Of a stretch of 64,000 bases of DNA, positions 40,445 through 52,590 are shown in pieces (position 1 is the stretch's first letter; every line of letters starts with the position of its first letter). This DNA comes from Halalkalibacter sp. APA_J-10(15). Lineage in GTDB: Bacteria; Bacillota; Bacilli; Bacillales; Bacillaceae_D. The stretch covers positions 110,587 through 174,586 of the forward strand of contig NZ_JALKEV010000010.1 in the NCBI RefSeq assembly GCF_023017105.1. The letters are read 5' to 3'. Position numbers and translations under genes: made by a program. The notes beneath the pieces are model-generated. The model was not told the DNA's origin. It searched no databases and saw only the letters and a program-made list of their open reading frames with translations.

Positions 40445-42181
40445 TTACACGTCGTTCACTCCAACGTCAATATGAGAAAAGGAACGAACATCGAATAAAC
40501 CTAAATCCGTTAATTTCAATTCCGGGATAACAGGTAACGCCAAAAAAGATAAAGTTAAAAATGGGTTCCATTTTTCATCAAACCCAATTTTCACTAAAGC
40601 CTCTTCTAATGCGCTCAATGATCGGTAAACGGTCGAATAAGATTCAAGTGACATTAATCCTGCCAGAGGTAACGATACATCGGCCAACACTTCCCCTTCT
40701 GACACAACAGCAATACCACCTTTTAAATCAGCAACATGTGAGATCGCCCTATATATACTATCGTCATCTGTTCCGCATACAACAATATTGTGTGAATCAT
40801 GAGCGATTGATGCGGCAATTGCACCATTTTTGATCGGAAAGCCTTTTACAATACCAACTCCTATATGCCCTAATCGATGGTGCCTTTCTGCAACAACAAG
40901 CTTTAATTGGTTTTGTTTAACAGATGGAACAAATAGGCCATTTTCCACCGTGACTTCCTCAACCATTGCTTTTGTCACAATTGAACCAGGTGTAACAGTG
41001 ATCACATTGGCCTTATTGGCTTCTTCAAGTTTTAACTGAAGCGATTCTTTCTTCAATTTCATATGAACACTTTCTAATAAATAGGCTGGAGGTGCTACAT
41101 ACTCTCGGATAGATTGAACAAGCTTCCCATTTTGTGCGACACATTCTCCTTTTACAAACACAGACTGTATCGTTAATTCTTGCAGGTCCTCAATGAATAA
41201 AAAGCTCGCTTCGTAGCCTGGTGCTATTGCTCCTTTTTCTGTTAGCTTGAAGCATTCTGCTGCATTGAGGCTGGCCATTTGGATCGCCTGAAGGGGCTCT
41301 ACACCTAATCGAATGGCTTTACGAATAGAAGCGTCAATACTGCCTTCATCAATTAAATCATCTAAATGCTTGTCATCCGTTGCAAACACACATCTTCTCG
41401 CATTAGAGGGGGTTAATATCGGCAATAGTGCCTCAATATCTTTCGCAGCTGTTCCTTCTCTCATTAACACGTACATGCCACGCCGAATACGGTCCAATGC
41501 TTCTTCAGCTGTTACGGCTTCATGGTCATTCTCAATTCCAGCTACTCGATATGCATTAATCCCAACTGTATCTAAGCCCGCAGCATGACCATCAATCGGC
41601 TTATGACGTTTCTTCGCTGCACTGATCTTTGCAAGCATTTCCTTCTGAGCAGAGAAGACAGAGGGATAGTCCATCACCTCCGCCAATCCATACGCCTCCG
41701 TTTCTTGAAATAACGTCTCAACTTCTTCTGCGGTAAGACTCGAACCACTATTTTCAAAGGAGGTAGCAGGAACAGAAGAAGGGACCATCACCTTCACATC
41801 AAGTGGAAGCCCCTTTGCAGCGTCAATCATATAACGAACAGCTTCCATTCCACCAACGTTCGCAATTTCATGCGGATCGGCCATCACCGTTGTGACTCCT
41901 TTTGGAACAACAATGCGTGCGAATTCCTCAGGTGGAACCATAGCAGATTCGATATGTACATGTCCATCAATAAATGACGGCGAAATATACGCACCTTTTG
42001 CATCAATTACTTCATTCCCATCATATTCGCCGATACCAACAATAACGCCATCGGTAATCGCTACATCCGCCTCATATATCGTTAATGTAAAAACGTCAAT
42101 TATCTTGCCATTCTTAATGACAGTATCTGCTTTCTCAGCCTTTGTTGCTGCTTTTAACCTTGCTTTTATTTTTACACACAT
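40445..42181 (-). CDS. ade: Adenine deaminase
   Basis: The 578-residue amidohydrolase has [13 protein letters not shown] (metal ligands His-x-His), [18 protein letters not shown] and [11 protein letters not shown], the usual adenine deaminase pattern, and a C-terminal domain with [23 protein letters not shown]. It converts adenine to hypoxanthine for purine salvage in the cytoplasm. The ATG at 42181 has GAGG eight bases upstream; a GTG three codons earlier is less likely. It lies downstream of yerC but behind yerC's terminator, so it should have its own promoter in the 311-base gap. Confidence 0.95.
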   Translation of the reverse strand: MCVKIKARLKAATKAEKADTVIKNGKIIDVFTLTIYEADVAITDGVIVGIGEYDGNEVIDAKGAYISPSFIDGHVHIESAMVPPEEFARIVVPKGVTTVMADPHEIANVGGMEAVRYMIDAAKGLPLDVKVMVPSSVPATSFENSGSSLTAEEVETLFQETEAYGLAEVMDYPSVFSAQKEMLAKISAAKKRHKPIDGHAAGLDTVGINAYRVAGIENDHEAVTAEEALDRIRRGMYVLMREGTAAKDIEALLPILTPSNARRCVFATDDKHLDDLIDEGSIDASIRKAIRLGVEPLQAIQMASLNAAECFKLTEKGAIAPGYEASFLFIEDLQELTIQSVFVKGECVAQNGKLVQSIREYVAPPAYLLESVHMKLKKESLQLKLEEANKANVITVTPGSIVTKAMVEEVTVENGLFVPSVKQNQLKLVVAERHHRLGHIGVGIVKGFPIKNGAIAASIAHDSHNIVVCGTDDDSIYRAISHVADLKGGIAVVSEGEVLADVSLPLAGLMSLESYSTVYRSLSALEEALVKIGFDEKWNPFLTLSFLALPVIPELKLTDLGLFDVRSFSHIDVGVNDV

Positions 42182-42492
42182 TTCGTACACCTCTTTTTAA
42201 CATCGCTCATATTCTTGAGGAATATCGTATCTTAAATAGCTGAGAAAAGAAAGTCTAAGAATACCTGTTCAGCAGTCTTTTATTAATTCCTCCGTGTTGA
42301 GTCGTTACAACGTGGGTGAGCTTTTCTAAAAAGGTTATTCTATCAGAAAGCATGTAACGCGCGCATTCGAAGCATTCCTTTTACAACAGAATGTCACTTT
42401 GCATATGTTACAAAAAACAAACGAGGGCACAGGAAAAGTTACAAACCGAACTTTTCCGTGCCCTTATCATCCACCTGTCGTTCTCTTCTCAT
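42182..42492. other. Spacer between yerC and ade
   Basis: It holds the yerC terminator at 42410-42466 and the ribosome site of ade. I see no small gene and no riboswitch; no PurBox pair was found. Confidence 0.5.
42410..42466 (-). terminator. Terminator of yerC
   Basis: Minus-strand stem GGGCACGGAAAAGTT / AACTTTTCCTGTGCCC (one mismatched pair) followed by TCGTTTGTTTTTTG. Confidence 0.85.
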
Positions 42493-42804
42493 CTACGCTT
42501 CTGCGTTTTCACCGAGTTCCCTTACACGGTCTAATGTCATCTTATATCCATCATTACCATAATTGAGGCAACGTTTCACTCGAGAAATCGTTGCTGTGCT
42601 CGCACCTGTTTCAGTTTCAATCTTATGGTATGTGTAGCCATTTTGTAGCATTCTCGCCACTTCTAACCGTTGCGCTAACGATTGAATTTCATTAATCGTG
42701 CATAAATCATCAAAGAATTCATAACATTCTTCCAGATCCTTCAATGACAGGATTGCTTTAAATAATTGGTCGAGCTCTTTCCCTCTTAGCTTGTCAATTT
42801 GCAT
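42493..42804 (-). CDS. yerC: YerC/YecD family TrpR-like regulator
   Basis: The 103-residue protein resembles the Trp-repressor fold family: LCTINEIQSLAQRLEVARML followed by GYTYHKIETETGASTATISRV, a helix-turn-helix. It is a DNA-binding protein of unknown target in bacilli. AGAAGGA eight bases before the ATG defines the start, although the frame stays open into yerB. The yerB-yerC pair is conserved with B. subtilis. Confidence 0.92.
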   Translation of the reverse strand: MQIDKLRGKELDQLFKAILSLKDLEECYEFFDDLCTINEIQSLAQRLEVARMLQNGYTYHKIETETGASTATISRVKRCLNYGNDGYKMTLDRVRELGENAEA

Positions 42805-42832
42805 TTTTTCACATCCTTCTGACATCCAAACA

Positions 42833-43870
42833 TTAATAAATAATATGTTGATCGATCCCCATCGGAATGACATTCACCCACGTTTGTCCTGGTACGAGTG
42901 GAACAACATGACCATCTTTAACAGGTGTAATAATCCCATCTAGGTTTTCCCAATCAACTGATTGTACTTTCCCATGCTGAAACAAGAGAGCTTGTCCACC
43001 AGAGTTTAAATCAATCATTCGGCGTCCCTGTTCATCCACAACCTGATGAGACGTTTCGACTACAAATAAATTCTCAATCAACTGTGGCTCCCCTGTTTCA
43101 TGATCTGCTGTTTGTAGTTCACCGTTTGCTCTTGTATAACCTGATAATTCCACGTTAAATTCGTAATTAATGCGATGACCGCTTGAATATTGAACAACAA
43201 CACTCTCGGCGTTCTCACCCTCAACTTCATACTCATCATCTAGGCTATAAAACTCGAATGTAGGAACATCACCTGTACGCTCGTACCCTTCTTGTTCGAT
43301 CCCTTGAAGAATCTGACGAGCTGTAATGTAAGAATTGTGAGGCGCTACACGATCTGATGACCGCTGAAATAACGTACCATCATACTTCATACCACTAATA
43401 TAATCCAATTCTCTATTGACCGTTAGTCGCTGCTCAGCTTCGGGACTCCAGCCATGAGTAACAAAAATACTATTATAGCCTTTTAATAAATCAATATGGT
43501 AAGCTCTAGAGCTACGAATAGGACCAATTTTTTCGGGAAGTATACTATGGTACAACGCAACAAAACGAGTAATATTTCCCTCTGCTAATAATTCATAAAC
43601 AACATCAGCGTCCACGAGCCCTGTTTGCGGACGAGCTCGTGGATCGTTATTGATCGTTACACCGATTATTCGATCTCCACTTTCTTCCTCTGCTTGTAGC
43701 CCAGTTAACGGATAAGTGAATAGCGGAGAAGGTTCTAGTTCTTCTTCAATAGGTTCTTCTACCGAATCTTCAGGTTCTTCATCCGGCAATTTAGTTTCTT
43801 CGGTATTCGAACATCCTGCTATCATGATCCCACTTACTAGTAGTACCGTTAGGATTTTCGTTCCTTTCAT
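42833..43870 (-). CDS. yerB: YerB lipoprotein, DUF3048
   Basis: The 345-residue lipoprotein (LVSGIMIAGC) has a Glu/Pro-rich linker and the DUF3048 domain: PLTGLQAEEE, NNDPRARPQTGLVDADVVYEL, EGNITRFVALYHSILPEKIGPIRSSR. The family is cell-surface and of unknown function. I start at the ATG preceded by AAAGG; a GTG three codons earlier is possible. It stands between yerA and yerC as in B. subtilis. Confidence 0.92.
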   Translation of the reverse strand: MKGTKILTVLLVSGIMIAGCSNTEETKLPDEEPEDSVEEPIEEELEPSPLFTYPLTGLQAEEESGDRIIGVTINNDPRARPQTGLVDADVVYELLAEGNITRFVALYHSILPEKIGPIRSSRAYHIDLLKGYNSIFVTHGWSPEAEQRLTVNRELDYISGMKYDGTLFQRSSDRVAPHNSYITARQILQGIEQEGYERTGDVPTFEFYSLDDEYEVEGENAESVVVQYSSGHRINYEFNVELSGYTRANGELQTADHETGEPQLIENLFVVETSHQVVDEQGRRMIDLNSGGQALLFQHGKVQSVDWENLDGIITPVKDGHVVPLVPGQTWVNVIPMGIDQHIIY

Positions 43871-43924
43871 CTGTCGCACAACCTTTTTCCCTTTAACTTA
43901 GTAACGCTTTCCTCTACGTCTAGT

Positions 43925-45682
43925 TTAACGCATAATCGCAGGAAAGAGTATCGTTTTCTTCTTAACATCATAAATTCCTTGCTGCGTGACTCGAATATAC
44001 GGCAAATGAGTCGATGAAAAGAAAAGCATACTATAAATTGGATCTTCATACTTATAGCCCCGCTCTCGCAGGAGAGAAACAAATTCCTCCTCCTCTGGAA
44101 TTAAATCCTCCATTGCTTTCTTTGAGAGCATCCCAAATATTTCGAGCGGAATCCTTCCAATAACTTCACCGCTTTCAACAAGCGCTAATCCCCCGCCTTG
44201 TTCCTTCAATGCATTAAATGCGCGAACCATATCAGGCACACTCTTCCCAATAAGTATAATATCACCTGTAACCGTAAATGTACTAGCAAAGCCTTGAACA
44301 TGTGTAGCAAAGCCTTTAATCATCGTCGTCAACTGCCACTTCCCATATCGGTCAATCATCACAAAGAAACTCTCATCATGACCATTTCTTATCGTAGGAT
44401 GTGAACCTTCCACAGAGATACGATACGGCTTTAAAATAACGGAGTTAACCATTTCAATTCCCATAGGCATTGAAAAGTGAAGCTCATCCTCCTTTAAGTC
44501 CCAATCAATATGAAACGGCTTTGTCTCATATTGATCCCATGAAAATTGATCAAACGTCACACATCTCTTCTTGTCCTTTAACACCCATTGTCCTTTTGCG
44601 ATGACCGAAATGGGGGTAGGGTGGAATTCATCTTGGATGATATTTAAGTGGGCAATACGTCCAGGAGCAATCATACCAAGCTTATGATCAAGCTGATAAT
44701 AAACAGCTGGGTTATAACTAGCCATTAAGTATGCATCAATCGGAGTAACTCCACTTTCAATAGCTATCGCAATTAGTTTATCCATTACTCCATCTTTATA
44801 AAATGACGGTGGTGAACCATCCGTCGTTAATAAGCAGCGATCAAATCGATCAATACCGATAGCCTTCATTTCTTTTAAAATCCTTGCAAGGTCAGGTCGT
44901 ATTGACGAATGGCGCAACGATGTGACATAGCCTAAATCTAAACGCCTTACAGCCTCTTCACCTGTCATCGCTTCATGATCAGCCGTAACACCTAATAAAG
45001 CCAACTGAGATAAGGTCTTATTTGAAGCTCCTGGTAAGTGTCCCTCAATTCGTTTTCGTAAATGAGTTGTCTCCTGCATCCAATGTAGTGTCGCATCGTC
45101 CCCTTCTAACACTTTCGGCCATGCCGTAAGCTCCCCTCCTTGAATGACTAGCGGATGATCCAGCCATTCCTTCATCTTCGAATTCGAGAAGGCATCATCA
45201 TTTAAAAGCTCAGTCTGAGCATCATAACGTGCCCACCAAAACATTGATACAGGTAGCTCATCTAACTCTTCAATGAACGTAAGCGCTTTCTTTTTTTCGA
45301 GATGCAAAAATAACATCATATTGTCGTTAAGTAATGTTGTTGTTCCTGTCATCGCTGCATATTTCGCAAATGTATGGGGATTATACAACTGAAAAGGATG
45401 TGCATGATGCTCCATATAGCCAGGCACAATTTTCATATTTTGACAATCCACTATTTCTGTATCGTAAACCATATTTGGTAATTCGTTGCCGACATAGACA
45501 ATTCGATCATCAGAAACCCAAATGTTACCTCGAACCCATTTTCGCCTTGCTACGTTAAGATAAGTAGCATTCTTGAGAACAAGTGAAGGAGGACGTTCGC
45601 CTCTCACTACTTCAAGCTGTTGACGCATTCGTTTCTTTGTCCATCGATATAATCGTTCTGGCATCGTCATCACTACTTTCAT
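43925..45682 (-). CDS. yerA: Adenine deaminase-like amidohydrolase YerA
   Basis: The 585-residue protein is an adenine deaminase homologue. It has PGYMEHHAHPF at the first metal site (where typical enzymes have DGHVHIES), EGHLPGASN, DHEAMTGEEAVRRL and LTTDGSPPSFYKDG. The altered metal-site motifs separate it from the true Ade encoded at 40445-42181. B. subtilis keeps YerA in the same place after purD. The substrate is unknown; a purine-related deamination is a guess from homology. The start is uncertain because no strong ribosome site precedes the first ATG. Confidence 0.88.
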   Translation of the reverse strand: MKVVMTMPERLYRWTKKRMRQQLEVVRGERPPSLVLKNATYLNVARRKWVRGNIWVSDDRIVYVGNELPNMVYDTEIVDCQNMKIVPGYMEHHAHPFQLYNPHTFAKYAAMTGTTTLLNDNMMLFLHLEKKKALTFIEELDELPVSMFWWARYDAQTELLNDDAFSNSKMKEWLDHPLVIQGGELTAWPKVLEGDDATLHWMQETTHLRKRIEGHLPGASNKTLSQLALLGVTADHEAMTGEEAVRRLDLGYVTSLRHSSIRPDLARILKEMKAIGIDRFDRCLLTTDGSPPSFYKDGVMDKLIAIAIESGVTPIDAYLMASYNPAVYYQLDHKLGMIAPGRIAHLNIIQDEFHPTPISVIAKGQWVLKDKKRCVTFDQFSWDQYETKPFHIDWDLKEDELHFSMPMGIEMVNSVILKPYRISVEGSHPTIRNGHDESFFVMIDRYGKWQLTTMIKGFATHVQGFASTFTVTGDIILIGKSVPDMVRAFNALKEQGGGLALVESGEVIGRIPLEIFGMLSKKAMEDLIPEEEEFVSLLRERGYKYEDPIYSMLFFSSTHLPYIRVTQQGIYDVKKKTILFPAIMR

Positions 45683-45792
45683 TTCTATAAGTCTTTAGCA
45701 TTACTTTAACATAACTTTCTTAATCAAATAATAAAAGATGTTAAAAATGTTCACGAACTTTCTGTGAAGAATTTGTAAAGGAGCTAACCAAC

Positions 45793-46062
45793 ATGAAACC
45801 AAACATTTCTTTAATTAATTCACTATGTCGAATTACAGCGGGACTTACCATTCTCGCATGGTCAACAGCTAAATTGACAAAGAGACAGTCATCAGCAGCA
45901 CCAATACTAATAGCGATGCTAGGCAGTATGAAAGTAGCTGAAGGGATTACACGTTTTTGTCCATTAGTGTACTTGGCAAATCAGAAGACTCACCATGTTG
46001 TTGAGGAAAAAAATAGTGATTCTCAACCAACTAGTGATCATTCTACAACACCTTACCAATAG
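45793..46062 (+). CDS. Small membrane protein, DUF2892-like
   Basis: The 89-residue protein has two hydrophobic segments, SLCRITAGLTILAWS and APILIAMLGSMKVAEGI, and ends in a polar tail. The pattern with a conserved GITRFCPLVYL resembles the DUF2892/YgaP membrane domain. AAAGGAG lies 12 bases upstream of the ATG. It is on the opposite strand to the pur genes, alone, followed by a weak hairpin (46082-46112). Function unknown. Confidence 0.7.
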   Translation: MKPNISLINSLCRITAGLTILAWSTAKLTKRQSSAAPILIAMLGSMKVAEGITRFCPLVYLANQKTHHVVEEKNSDSQPTSDHSTTPYQ

Positions 46063-46239
46063 TCATTTCAGTAAACATTTACCTTGTGGGAGGCAAGCAC
46101 CTCTCATAAGGCATTTCTTGCTATAGTTATTATACTGTATGGATAGGCTTTTTCCTTCTTACATTTATTTTACATAAACAGAAACGTTTGTAACAAACCT
46201 GTAAGGAATAATAAAATGCGCTACTATACTCTAGTTGAT

Positions 46240-46416
46240 GGAACCTCATTCCGTTATTTCCGAGGTTATGCTTATTTTGACTGACTTTTCTGAACCTCGT
46301 TCCGCTATTTAATCGTTTGAGCTTCACTTTCCTCTTTTTGTTACATATTAGCGGAATGAGGTTCCTCTTGGTAGGCATAAACAGCGTTTTTCACTCATTT
46401 AACGGAATGAGGTTCC
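46240..46416. repeat. Cluster of four GGAACCTCATTCCGCTATTT-type intergenic repeats
   Basis: Copies at 46240-46260 and 46291-46310 read GGAACCTC(A/G)TTCCG(T/C)TATTT; copies at 46346-46365 and 46396-46416 carry the reverse complement (AGCGGAATGAGGTTCC). The spacing is about 50 bases within each pair, and the inward-facing pairs could fold into a large hairpin. The same core appears at 30018-30194. They lie in the 532-base spacer 46063-46594. Confidence 0.8.
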
Positions 46417-46503
46417 ATTTGGCACATCTTTAATATCGACTGTTTCCATACATAACTTTCATATAATAAGCAACGGCTTCATTCGTTGCTTAAAGGACAT
46501 CAT

Positions 46504-46534
46504 AAAAAGCAACAACTTATAGTAGTTGTTGCTA
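46504..46534 (-). terminator. Terminator of the purine operon
   Basis: Minus-strand perfect stem AGCAACAACT / AGTTGTTGCT with a short loop, then TTTTTATG, about 150 bases after the purD stop. A second stem AAGCAACG / CGTTGCTT follows at 46468-46491. Confidence 0.85.
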
Positions 46535-46594
46535 AAAGGTATCATAAAATAAATACAAATCGGTCACATTAATACAAAAGGAGTGTGAGACAAC

Positions 46595-47954
<1,360 letters not shown>

Positions 47955-47974
47955 TTATGCACTCCTTCTTTTGT

Positions 47975-49510
47975 CTAATGTTTAAAATGACGTACGCCTG
48001 TCATAACCATCGCAATGCCATATTTGTTGGCCATATCAATCGATTCTTGATCCTTAATAGAACCGCCAGGCTGAATAACAGCTGTGATGCCTGCTTTACC
48101 AGCAAGCTCTACTGTATCCCCCATCGGGAAGAAAGCATCTGACCCCATCACTGCACCTTTAATTCGCTCGTTTGCTTGAGCAATAGCAATATCTGCTGCA
48201 CCGACACGGTTCATCTGACCTGCTCCTACTCCAACCGTCATTTGTCCATTCGTTAATACGATCGCATTAGATTTCACATGCTTGACAACCTTCCATGCTA
48301 GCTTCAACGCTTCCCATTCTTCTTCAGTCGGCTGTCGCTCTGTCACGACTTCAATATTTGCATCTTCAAAGCCATACGTATCCTCATCTTGAACAAGAAG
48401 ACCTCCATGAATCGATGTGAGCATCGCTTCAGGCTTCGATTGCTTCTTCACATCAACCGTAAGTAAACGTAGATTCTTCTTCGCTGTTAACACATCAATC
48501 GCTTCTTGCGTAAAGGAAGGAGCAATAATAATTTCTAAGAAAATCTCCTTCATCTTTAATGCTGTTGCTTGATCAATTTCGCGGTTAGCCGCAACAATTC
48601 CACCGAAGATAGAAACAGAATCAGCTTCGTATGCACGATTGTACGCTTCTTCAATCGTTTGACCTGTCCCAACCCCACATGGATTCATATGTTTCACTGC
48701 AACAACAGCCGGCTCACTAAATTCCTTAACAATCGCTAACGCCGCATCTGCATCATGAATGTTATTATAGGATAACTCTTTCCCATGAAGCTGCTTTGCA
48801 CTTGCAATGGAGGCATGATCAGCTAATGGTTTCTTATAGAATGTCGCTTGTTGATGTGGATTTTCACCGTAACGCAATCCTTGCTTACGCTCATATGTAA
48901 CTGTGAACGTTTCTGGCTCTGTTTCTTCAACTGCATCCGTAAAGTATTCAGCAATTAGCGCATCATAAGCTGCTGTATGGCGGAACACCTTCGCTGCAAG
49001 ACGACGCTTCGTTTCAACAGTCACAGTATCACCTGATTTCAGCTCAGACAAAACCGTATCATAATCATCAGGATCTACTACAACGGTTACATGCTGATGA
49101 TTCTTTGCTGCCGCACGAAGCATACTTGGACCACCAATATCAATATTTTCAATTGCATCAGCAAACGTACAATCCGACTTCGCAATCGTTTCTTTAAATG
49201 GATATAAATTAACGACTACTAAATCAATTGGTGTAATATTATGCTCTTGCAATTGCTTTTGGTGTTCGTCGAGATCTCTCATCGCTAAAAGACCACTATG
49301 AATATTTGGATGTAGTGTTTTCACACGCCCACCTAAAATTTCAGGAAAGTTCGTCACTTCAGAGATTCCAATAACCGGTACCCCTGCATCCTGTAATGCT
49401 TTCTTTGTCCCACCCGTTGAAACGACCTCAAACCCTTGATCAACAAGTTGTTGAACAAATTCAACGATTCCGTCTTTATTTGAAACGCTCACTAATGCGC
49501 GCTTGCTCAT
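47975..49510 (-). CDS. purH: Bifunctional AICAR formyltransferase / IMP cyclohydrolase
   Basis: The 511-residue protein has the N-terminal IMP cyclohydrolase domain ([27 protein letters not shown]) and the C-terminal transformylase domain (KHMNPCGVG with the catalytic Lys-His, EIIIAP, SDAFFP). It carries out the last two steps to IMP. It starts 36 bases after purN. Confidence 0.97.
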   Translation of the reverse strand: MSKRALVSVSNKDGIVEFVQQLVDQGFEVVSTGGTKKALQDAGVPVIGISEVTNFPEILGGRVKTLHPNIHSGLLAMRDLDEHQKQLQEHNITPIDLVVVNLYPFKETIAKSDCTFADAIENIDIGGPSMLRAAAKNHQHVTVVVDPDDYDTVLSELKSGDTVTVETKRRLAAKVFRHTAAYDALIAEYFTDAVEETEPETFTVTYERKQGLRYGENPHQQATFYKKPLADHASIASAKQLHGKELSYNNIHDADAALAIVKEFSEPAVVAVKHMNPCGVGTGQTIEEAYNRAYEADSVSIFGGIVAANREIDQATALKMKEIFLEIIIAPSFTQEAIDVLTAKKNLRLLTVDVKKQSKPEAMLTSIHGGLLVQDEDTYGFEDANIEVVTERQPTEEEWEALKLAWKVVKHVKSNAIVLTNGQMTVGVGAGQMNRVGAADIAIAQANERIKGAVMGSDAFFPMGDTVELAGKAGITAVIQPGGSIKDQESIDMANKYGIAMVMTGVRHFKH

Positions 49511-49546
49511 ATCTACTCCGCCCCTTCAAATAGAATTACTATCAAC

Positions 49547-50122
49547 TCATTTGTACTCTTTACTTGTAAAAATCTTCTGCAAAGTTTCTGGATATAACGT
49601 GTGCTCTATTGCTTGTACCTTTTGACGTAACGTTTCAATTGTATCCATCTCTTCAATGCGAACAGACTCTTGCGCAATAATAGGACCCGAATCCATTCCA
49701 GAATCGACATAATGAATCGTAACACCTGTGATTTTCACTTTAGCATCAAACGCCTGACCTATCGCATCCAACCCAGGGAAAGAAGGAAGCAATGAAGGGT
49801 GAATGTTCACCATCCGCCCTTCATAGCCTTCTAATAATGTCTCACCAACGAGACGCATATAACCAGCAAGAACAAGAAAGGAAATGTCATACTCCTTTAG
49901 CTTAGAAACGATCTCCTGTTCAAATGCCGCTTTGCCATTGTAATCCTTAGGAGTAAAAGCAAACACATCAATGCCGTAAGATTGTGCTCGTTCAACGACC
50001 TTCGCACCTGGCTTGTCTGTAACGACGAGAGCAACCTCTGCATCTAATGTTCCCTTTTTTGTTGCTTGAATTATAGCTTCAGCATTACTTCCACTACCTG
50101 AAGCGAACACTGCTATTCTCAT
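49547..50122 (-). CDS. purN: Phosphoribosylglycinamide formyltransferase
   Basis: The 191-residue protein shows [12 protein letters not shown] at the phosphate loop, [19 protein letters not shown] with the catalytic Asn-His and [16 protein letters not shown]. It formylates GAR with 10-formyl-tetrahydrofolate. It overlaps the end of purM by four bases. Confidence 0.96.
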   Translation of the reverse strand: MRIAVFASGSGSNAEAIIQATKKGTLDAEVALVVTDKPGAKVVERAQSYGIDVFAFTPKDYNGKAAFEQEIVSKLKEYDISFLVLAGYMRLVGETLLEGYEGRMVNIHPSLLPSFPGLDAIGQAFDAKVKITGVTIHYVDSGMDSGPIIAQESVRIEEMDTIETLRQKVQAIEHTLYPETLQKIFTSKEYK

Positions 50123-51156
50123 TCGTTAATGCCTCCGATCGTGACTCCTTCACCCTTTATGACCTTCCCGATTAAGAAAGCATCTTCACCCTGCTCATTC
50201 AACAATTCAATGGCACGAGCCGCTTCCTGCTCAGGTACAGCTACTGCCATGCCAATCCCCATATTAAAAGTTGAGAAAAGCTCCTCATCTGTTAACTTAC
50301 CGTATGATTGGAGGGCATGAAAAATCGGCAATACAGGCCAAGAACCATGATTAATGTGAATTCCTAAGCCGTTAGGAAGCATTCTCGGTACATTTTCATA
50401 AAAGCCTCCACCTGTTATATGAGCCATTCCTCGAACATCTATTTCCTTCATACATGCTAGCAATGGTTTGACGTATATCTTTGTTGGTATTAATAATTCC
50501 TCACCTAATGATTTTCCTAGTTCATCGATTGTATCTTTAAGTGTAAAGCCATGATCTTGAAGAAAAATTTTGCGAACAAGTGAAAAACCGTTACTATGAA
50601 CACCACTTGAGGCAAGACCGATGACAGCATTTCCTTCTTCAATCCTATCACCTGAAATCATTTCTTTCTTCTCAACAGCTCCAACGGCAAAGCCAGCAAT
50701 GTCATAATCATCTTCACTATACATCCCAGGCATTTCTGCCGTTTCACCACCGACGAGAGCGCAGCCCGCTTGTTCACAGCCATCTGCGACTCCCTTTACA
50801 ATCGCTTCTAAACGCTCTGGAACGGCTTTTCCACATGCAATATAATCAAGGAAGTAAAGAGGTTCTGCCCCTTGAACGACAATGTCATTCACACACATCG
50901 CCACAGCGTCAATTCCAATCGTGTCATGCTTATCCATCATAAAAGCAAGCATCAGCTTCGTTCCCACTCCATCTGTACCAGAAACGAGAACAGGCTCCTT
51001 TAAGTTTAACGAGGAGAGGTCAAACATTCCTCCAAAGCCTCCAAGTCCACCGATCACACCTTGACGCTTCGTACGATTCACATGGCTTTTCATTCTCTCT
51101 ACTGCTTCATAGCCAGCTTCTAAGCTGACACCTGCTTTTTTATATGCTTCTGACAT
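50119..51156 (-). CDS. purM: Phosphoribosylformylglycinamidine cyclo-ligase
   Basis: The 345-residue AIR synthetase has [32 protein letters not shown] and GGETAEMPG. It closes the imidazole ring. I place the start at the ATG nine bases after GGGAG; a TTG directly before it is also in frame. It lies between purF and purN. Confidence 0.96.
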   Translation of the reverse strand: MSEAYKKAGVSLEAGYEAVERMKSHVNRTKRQGVIGGLGGFGGMFDLSSLNLKEPVLVSGTDGVGTKLMLAFMMDKHDTIGIDAVAMCVNDIVVQGAEPLYFLDYIACGKAVPERLEAIVKGVADGCEQAGCALVGGETAEMPGMYSEDDYDIAGFAVGAVEKKEMISGDRIEEGNAVIGLASSGVHSNGFSLVRKIFLQDHGFTLKDTIDELGKSLGEELLIPTKIYVKPLLACMKEIDVRGMAHITGGGFYENVPRMLPNGLGIHINHGSWPVLPIFHALQSYGKLTDEELFSTFNMGIGMAVAVPEQEAARAIELLNEQGEDAFLIGKVIKGEGVTIGGINE

Positions 51157-51177
51157 CAATTCAGGCTCCCTTCTCTT

Positions 51178-52590
51178 CTAAACCTTCGCATAAGGATGTA
51201 ACGTATCCGGATAAATCTCTGTAGGATAGCTCCCTGTGAAACATGCTAAACATTGACCACAATTCGGTGAATCATCCGTACGACCGATCCCTTCCATCAG
51301 CCCGTCCGTTGAAAGGAACGCCAAGGAATCAGCTCCCATCATTTCACGCATTTCTTCCATTGAATGATTAGCCGCAATTAATTCACCTGAAGTCGATGTA
51401 TCAATTCCGTAGAAGCAAGGGTGCTTAATAGGTGGGGAGCTAATTCGTACATGGACTTCAATAGCTCCAGCATCTCTTAGCATATTCACAATTCGCTTAC
51501 TCGTTGTTCCACGTACAATCGAATCATCAATCATCACGACACGCTTCCCTTCAACAACTCCACGAACAGGGGAAAGCTTCATCTTCACACCTTGCTCACG
51601 TAGCTCTTGGGAAGGCTGGATAAACGTTCGACCAACATAACGGTTCTTAATCATCCCTAGTTCATACGGAATCCCAGACTGTTCAGCATATCCAATCGCA
51701 GCTGAAATACTAGAGTCTGGCACACCTGTGACAACGTCCGCCTCAACTGGTGACTCCATGGCAAGCTGTTTCCCTAAATTCTTTCTTGATGTATGAACAT
51801 TAATCTCATCAAGATTACTATCTGGTCGAGCAAAATAAATATATTCCATACTACAAATAGCACGGTTAGATGAACCCGAAAAACGTTGAGATCGTAGACC
51901 GTTTTCATCAATGACAATTAACTCACCTGGCTCAACCTCTCGAACATACTCAGCACCGATAATATCAAATGCACACGTTTCAGATGCAACGACATACGCT
52001 TCACCTAAGCGCCCGAGAGATAATGGACGTAAGCCATTTGGATCAAGAGCAATCATTAATTGCTGCTCATTCATGACTGCCAACGCATAGGCACCCTTTA
52101 GCATCGTTAACGCATTACGAAACTGTTCTTCAAGAGAAGCAAAGCCACTACGCTTAATTAAATGCGCAACAACCTCTGTATCAGAAGTCGATTGAAAAAT
52201 ACTCCCTTGACCTTCTAGCTGGTGCTTCATGCTTGTTGCATTGACAAGATTTCCGTTATGAGCAATCGCAATGCTCCCTGTTTGTGAGCGGAACATAAGA
52301 GGCTGCACATTGGCAAAGCCTCCTCCTCCCGCAGTGGCATACCGAACATGACCGATTGCAGCCTGACCACTTAATTCTTTGAAATCATTCGGGCTAAATA
52401 CGTCATTTACAAGCCCTAGACCTTTGTGAATCGTTAATTGTTCGCCATCTGATACGACGATACCTGCTCCCTCTTGACCGCGATGCTGTAAACTATGAAG
52501 ACCATAATACGTTAGTTGAGCTGCATCTTTATGTCCCCAAATCGCAAACACACCACATTCTTCATTTAAGCCTTTGATTTCAGCAAACAT
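51178..52590 (-). CDS. purF: Amidophosphoribosyltransferase
   Basis: The 470-residue enzyme makes phosphoribosylamine, the committed step. With the ATG at 52590 (GGAG seven bases upstream) the N-terminal nucleophile is Cys12 after an 11-residue propeptide, as in B. subtilis PurF. The Fe-S ligands are present: AICSMEY, HPCFYG and NCGQCLAC. The PRPP loop reads [14 protein letters not shown]. The frame is open six codons further, into the end of purL, so the two genes overlap by 25 bases. Confidence 0.97.
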   Translation of the reverse strand: MFAEIKGLNEECGVFAIWGHKDAAQLTYYGLHSLQHRGQEGAGIVVSDGEQLTIHKGLGLVNDVFSPNDFKELSGQAAIGHVRYATAGGGGFANVQPLMFRSQTGSIAIAHNGNLVNATSMKHQLEGQGSIFQSTSDTEVVAHLIKRSGFASLEEQFRNALTMLKGAYALAVMNEQQLMIALDPNGLRPLSLGRLGEAYVVASETCAFDIIGAEYVREVEPGELIVIDENGLRSQRFSGSSNRAICSMEYIYFARPDSNLDEINVHTSRKNLGKQLAMESPVEADVVTGVPDSSISAAIGYAEQSGIPYELGMIKNRYVGRTFIQPSQELREQGVKMKLSPVRGVVEGKRVVMIDDSIVRGTTSKRIVNMLRDAGAIEVHVRISSPPIKHPCFYGIDTSTSGELIAANHSMEEMREMMGADSLAFLSTDGLMEGIGRTDDSPNCGQCLACFTGSYPTEIYPDTLHPYAKV

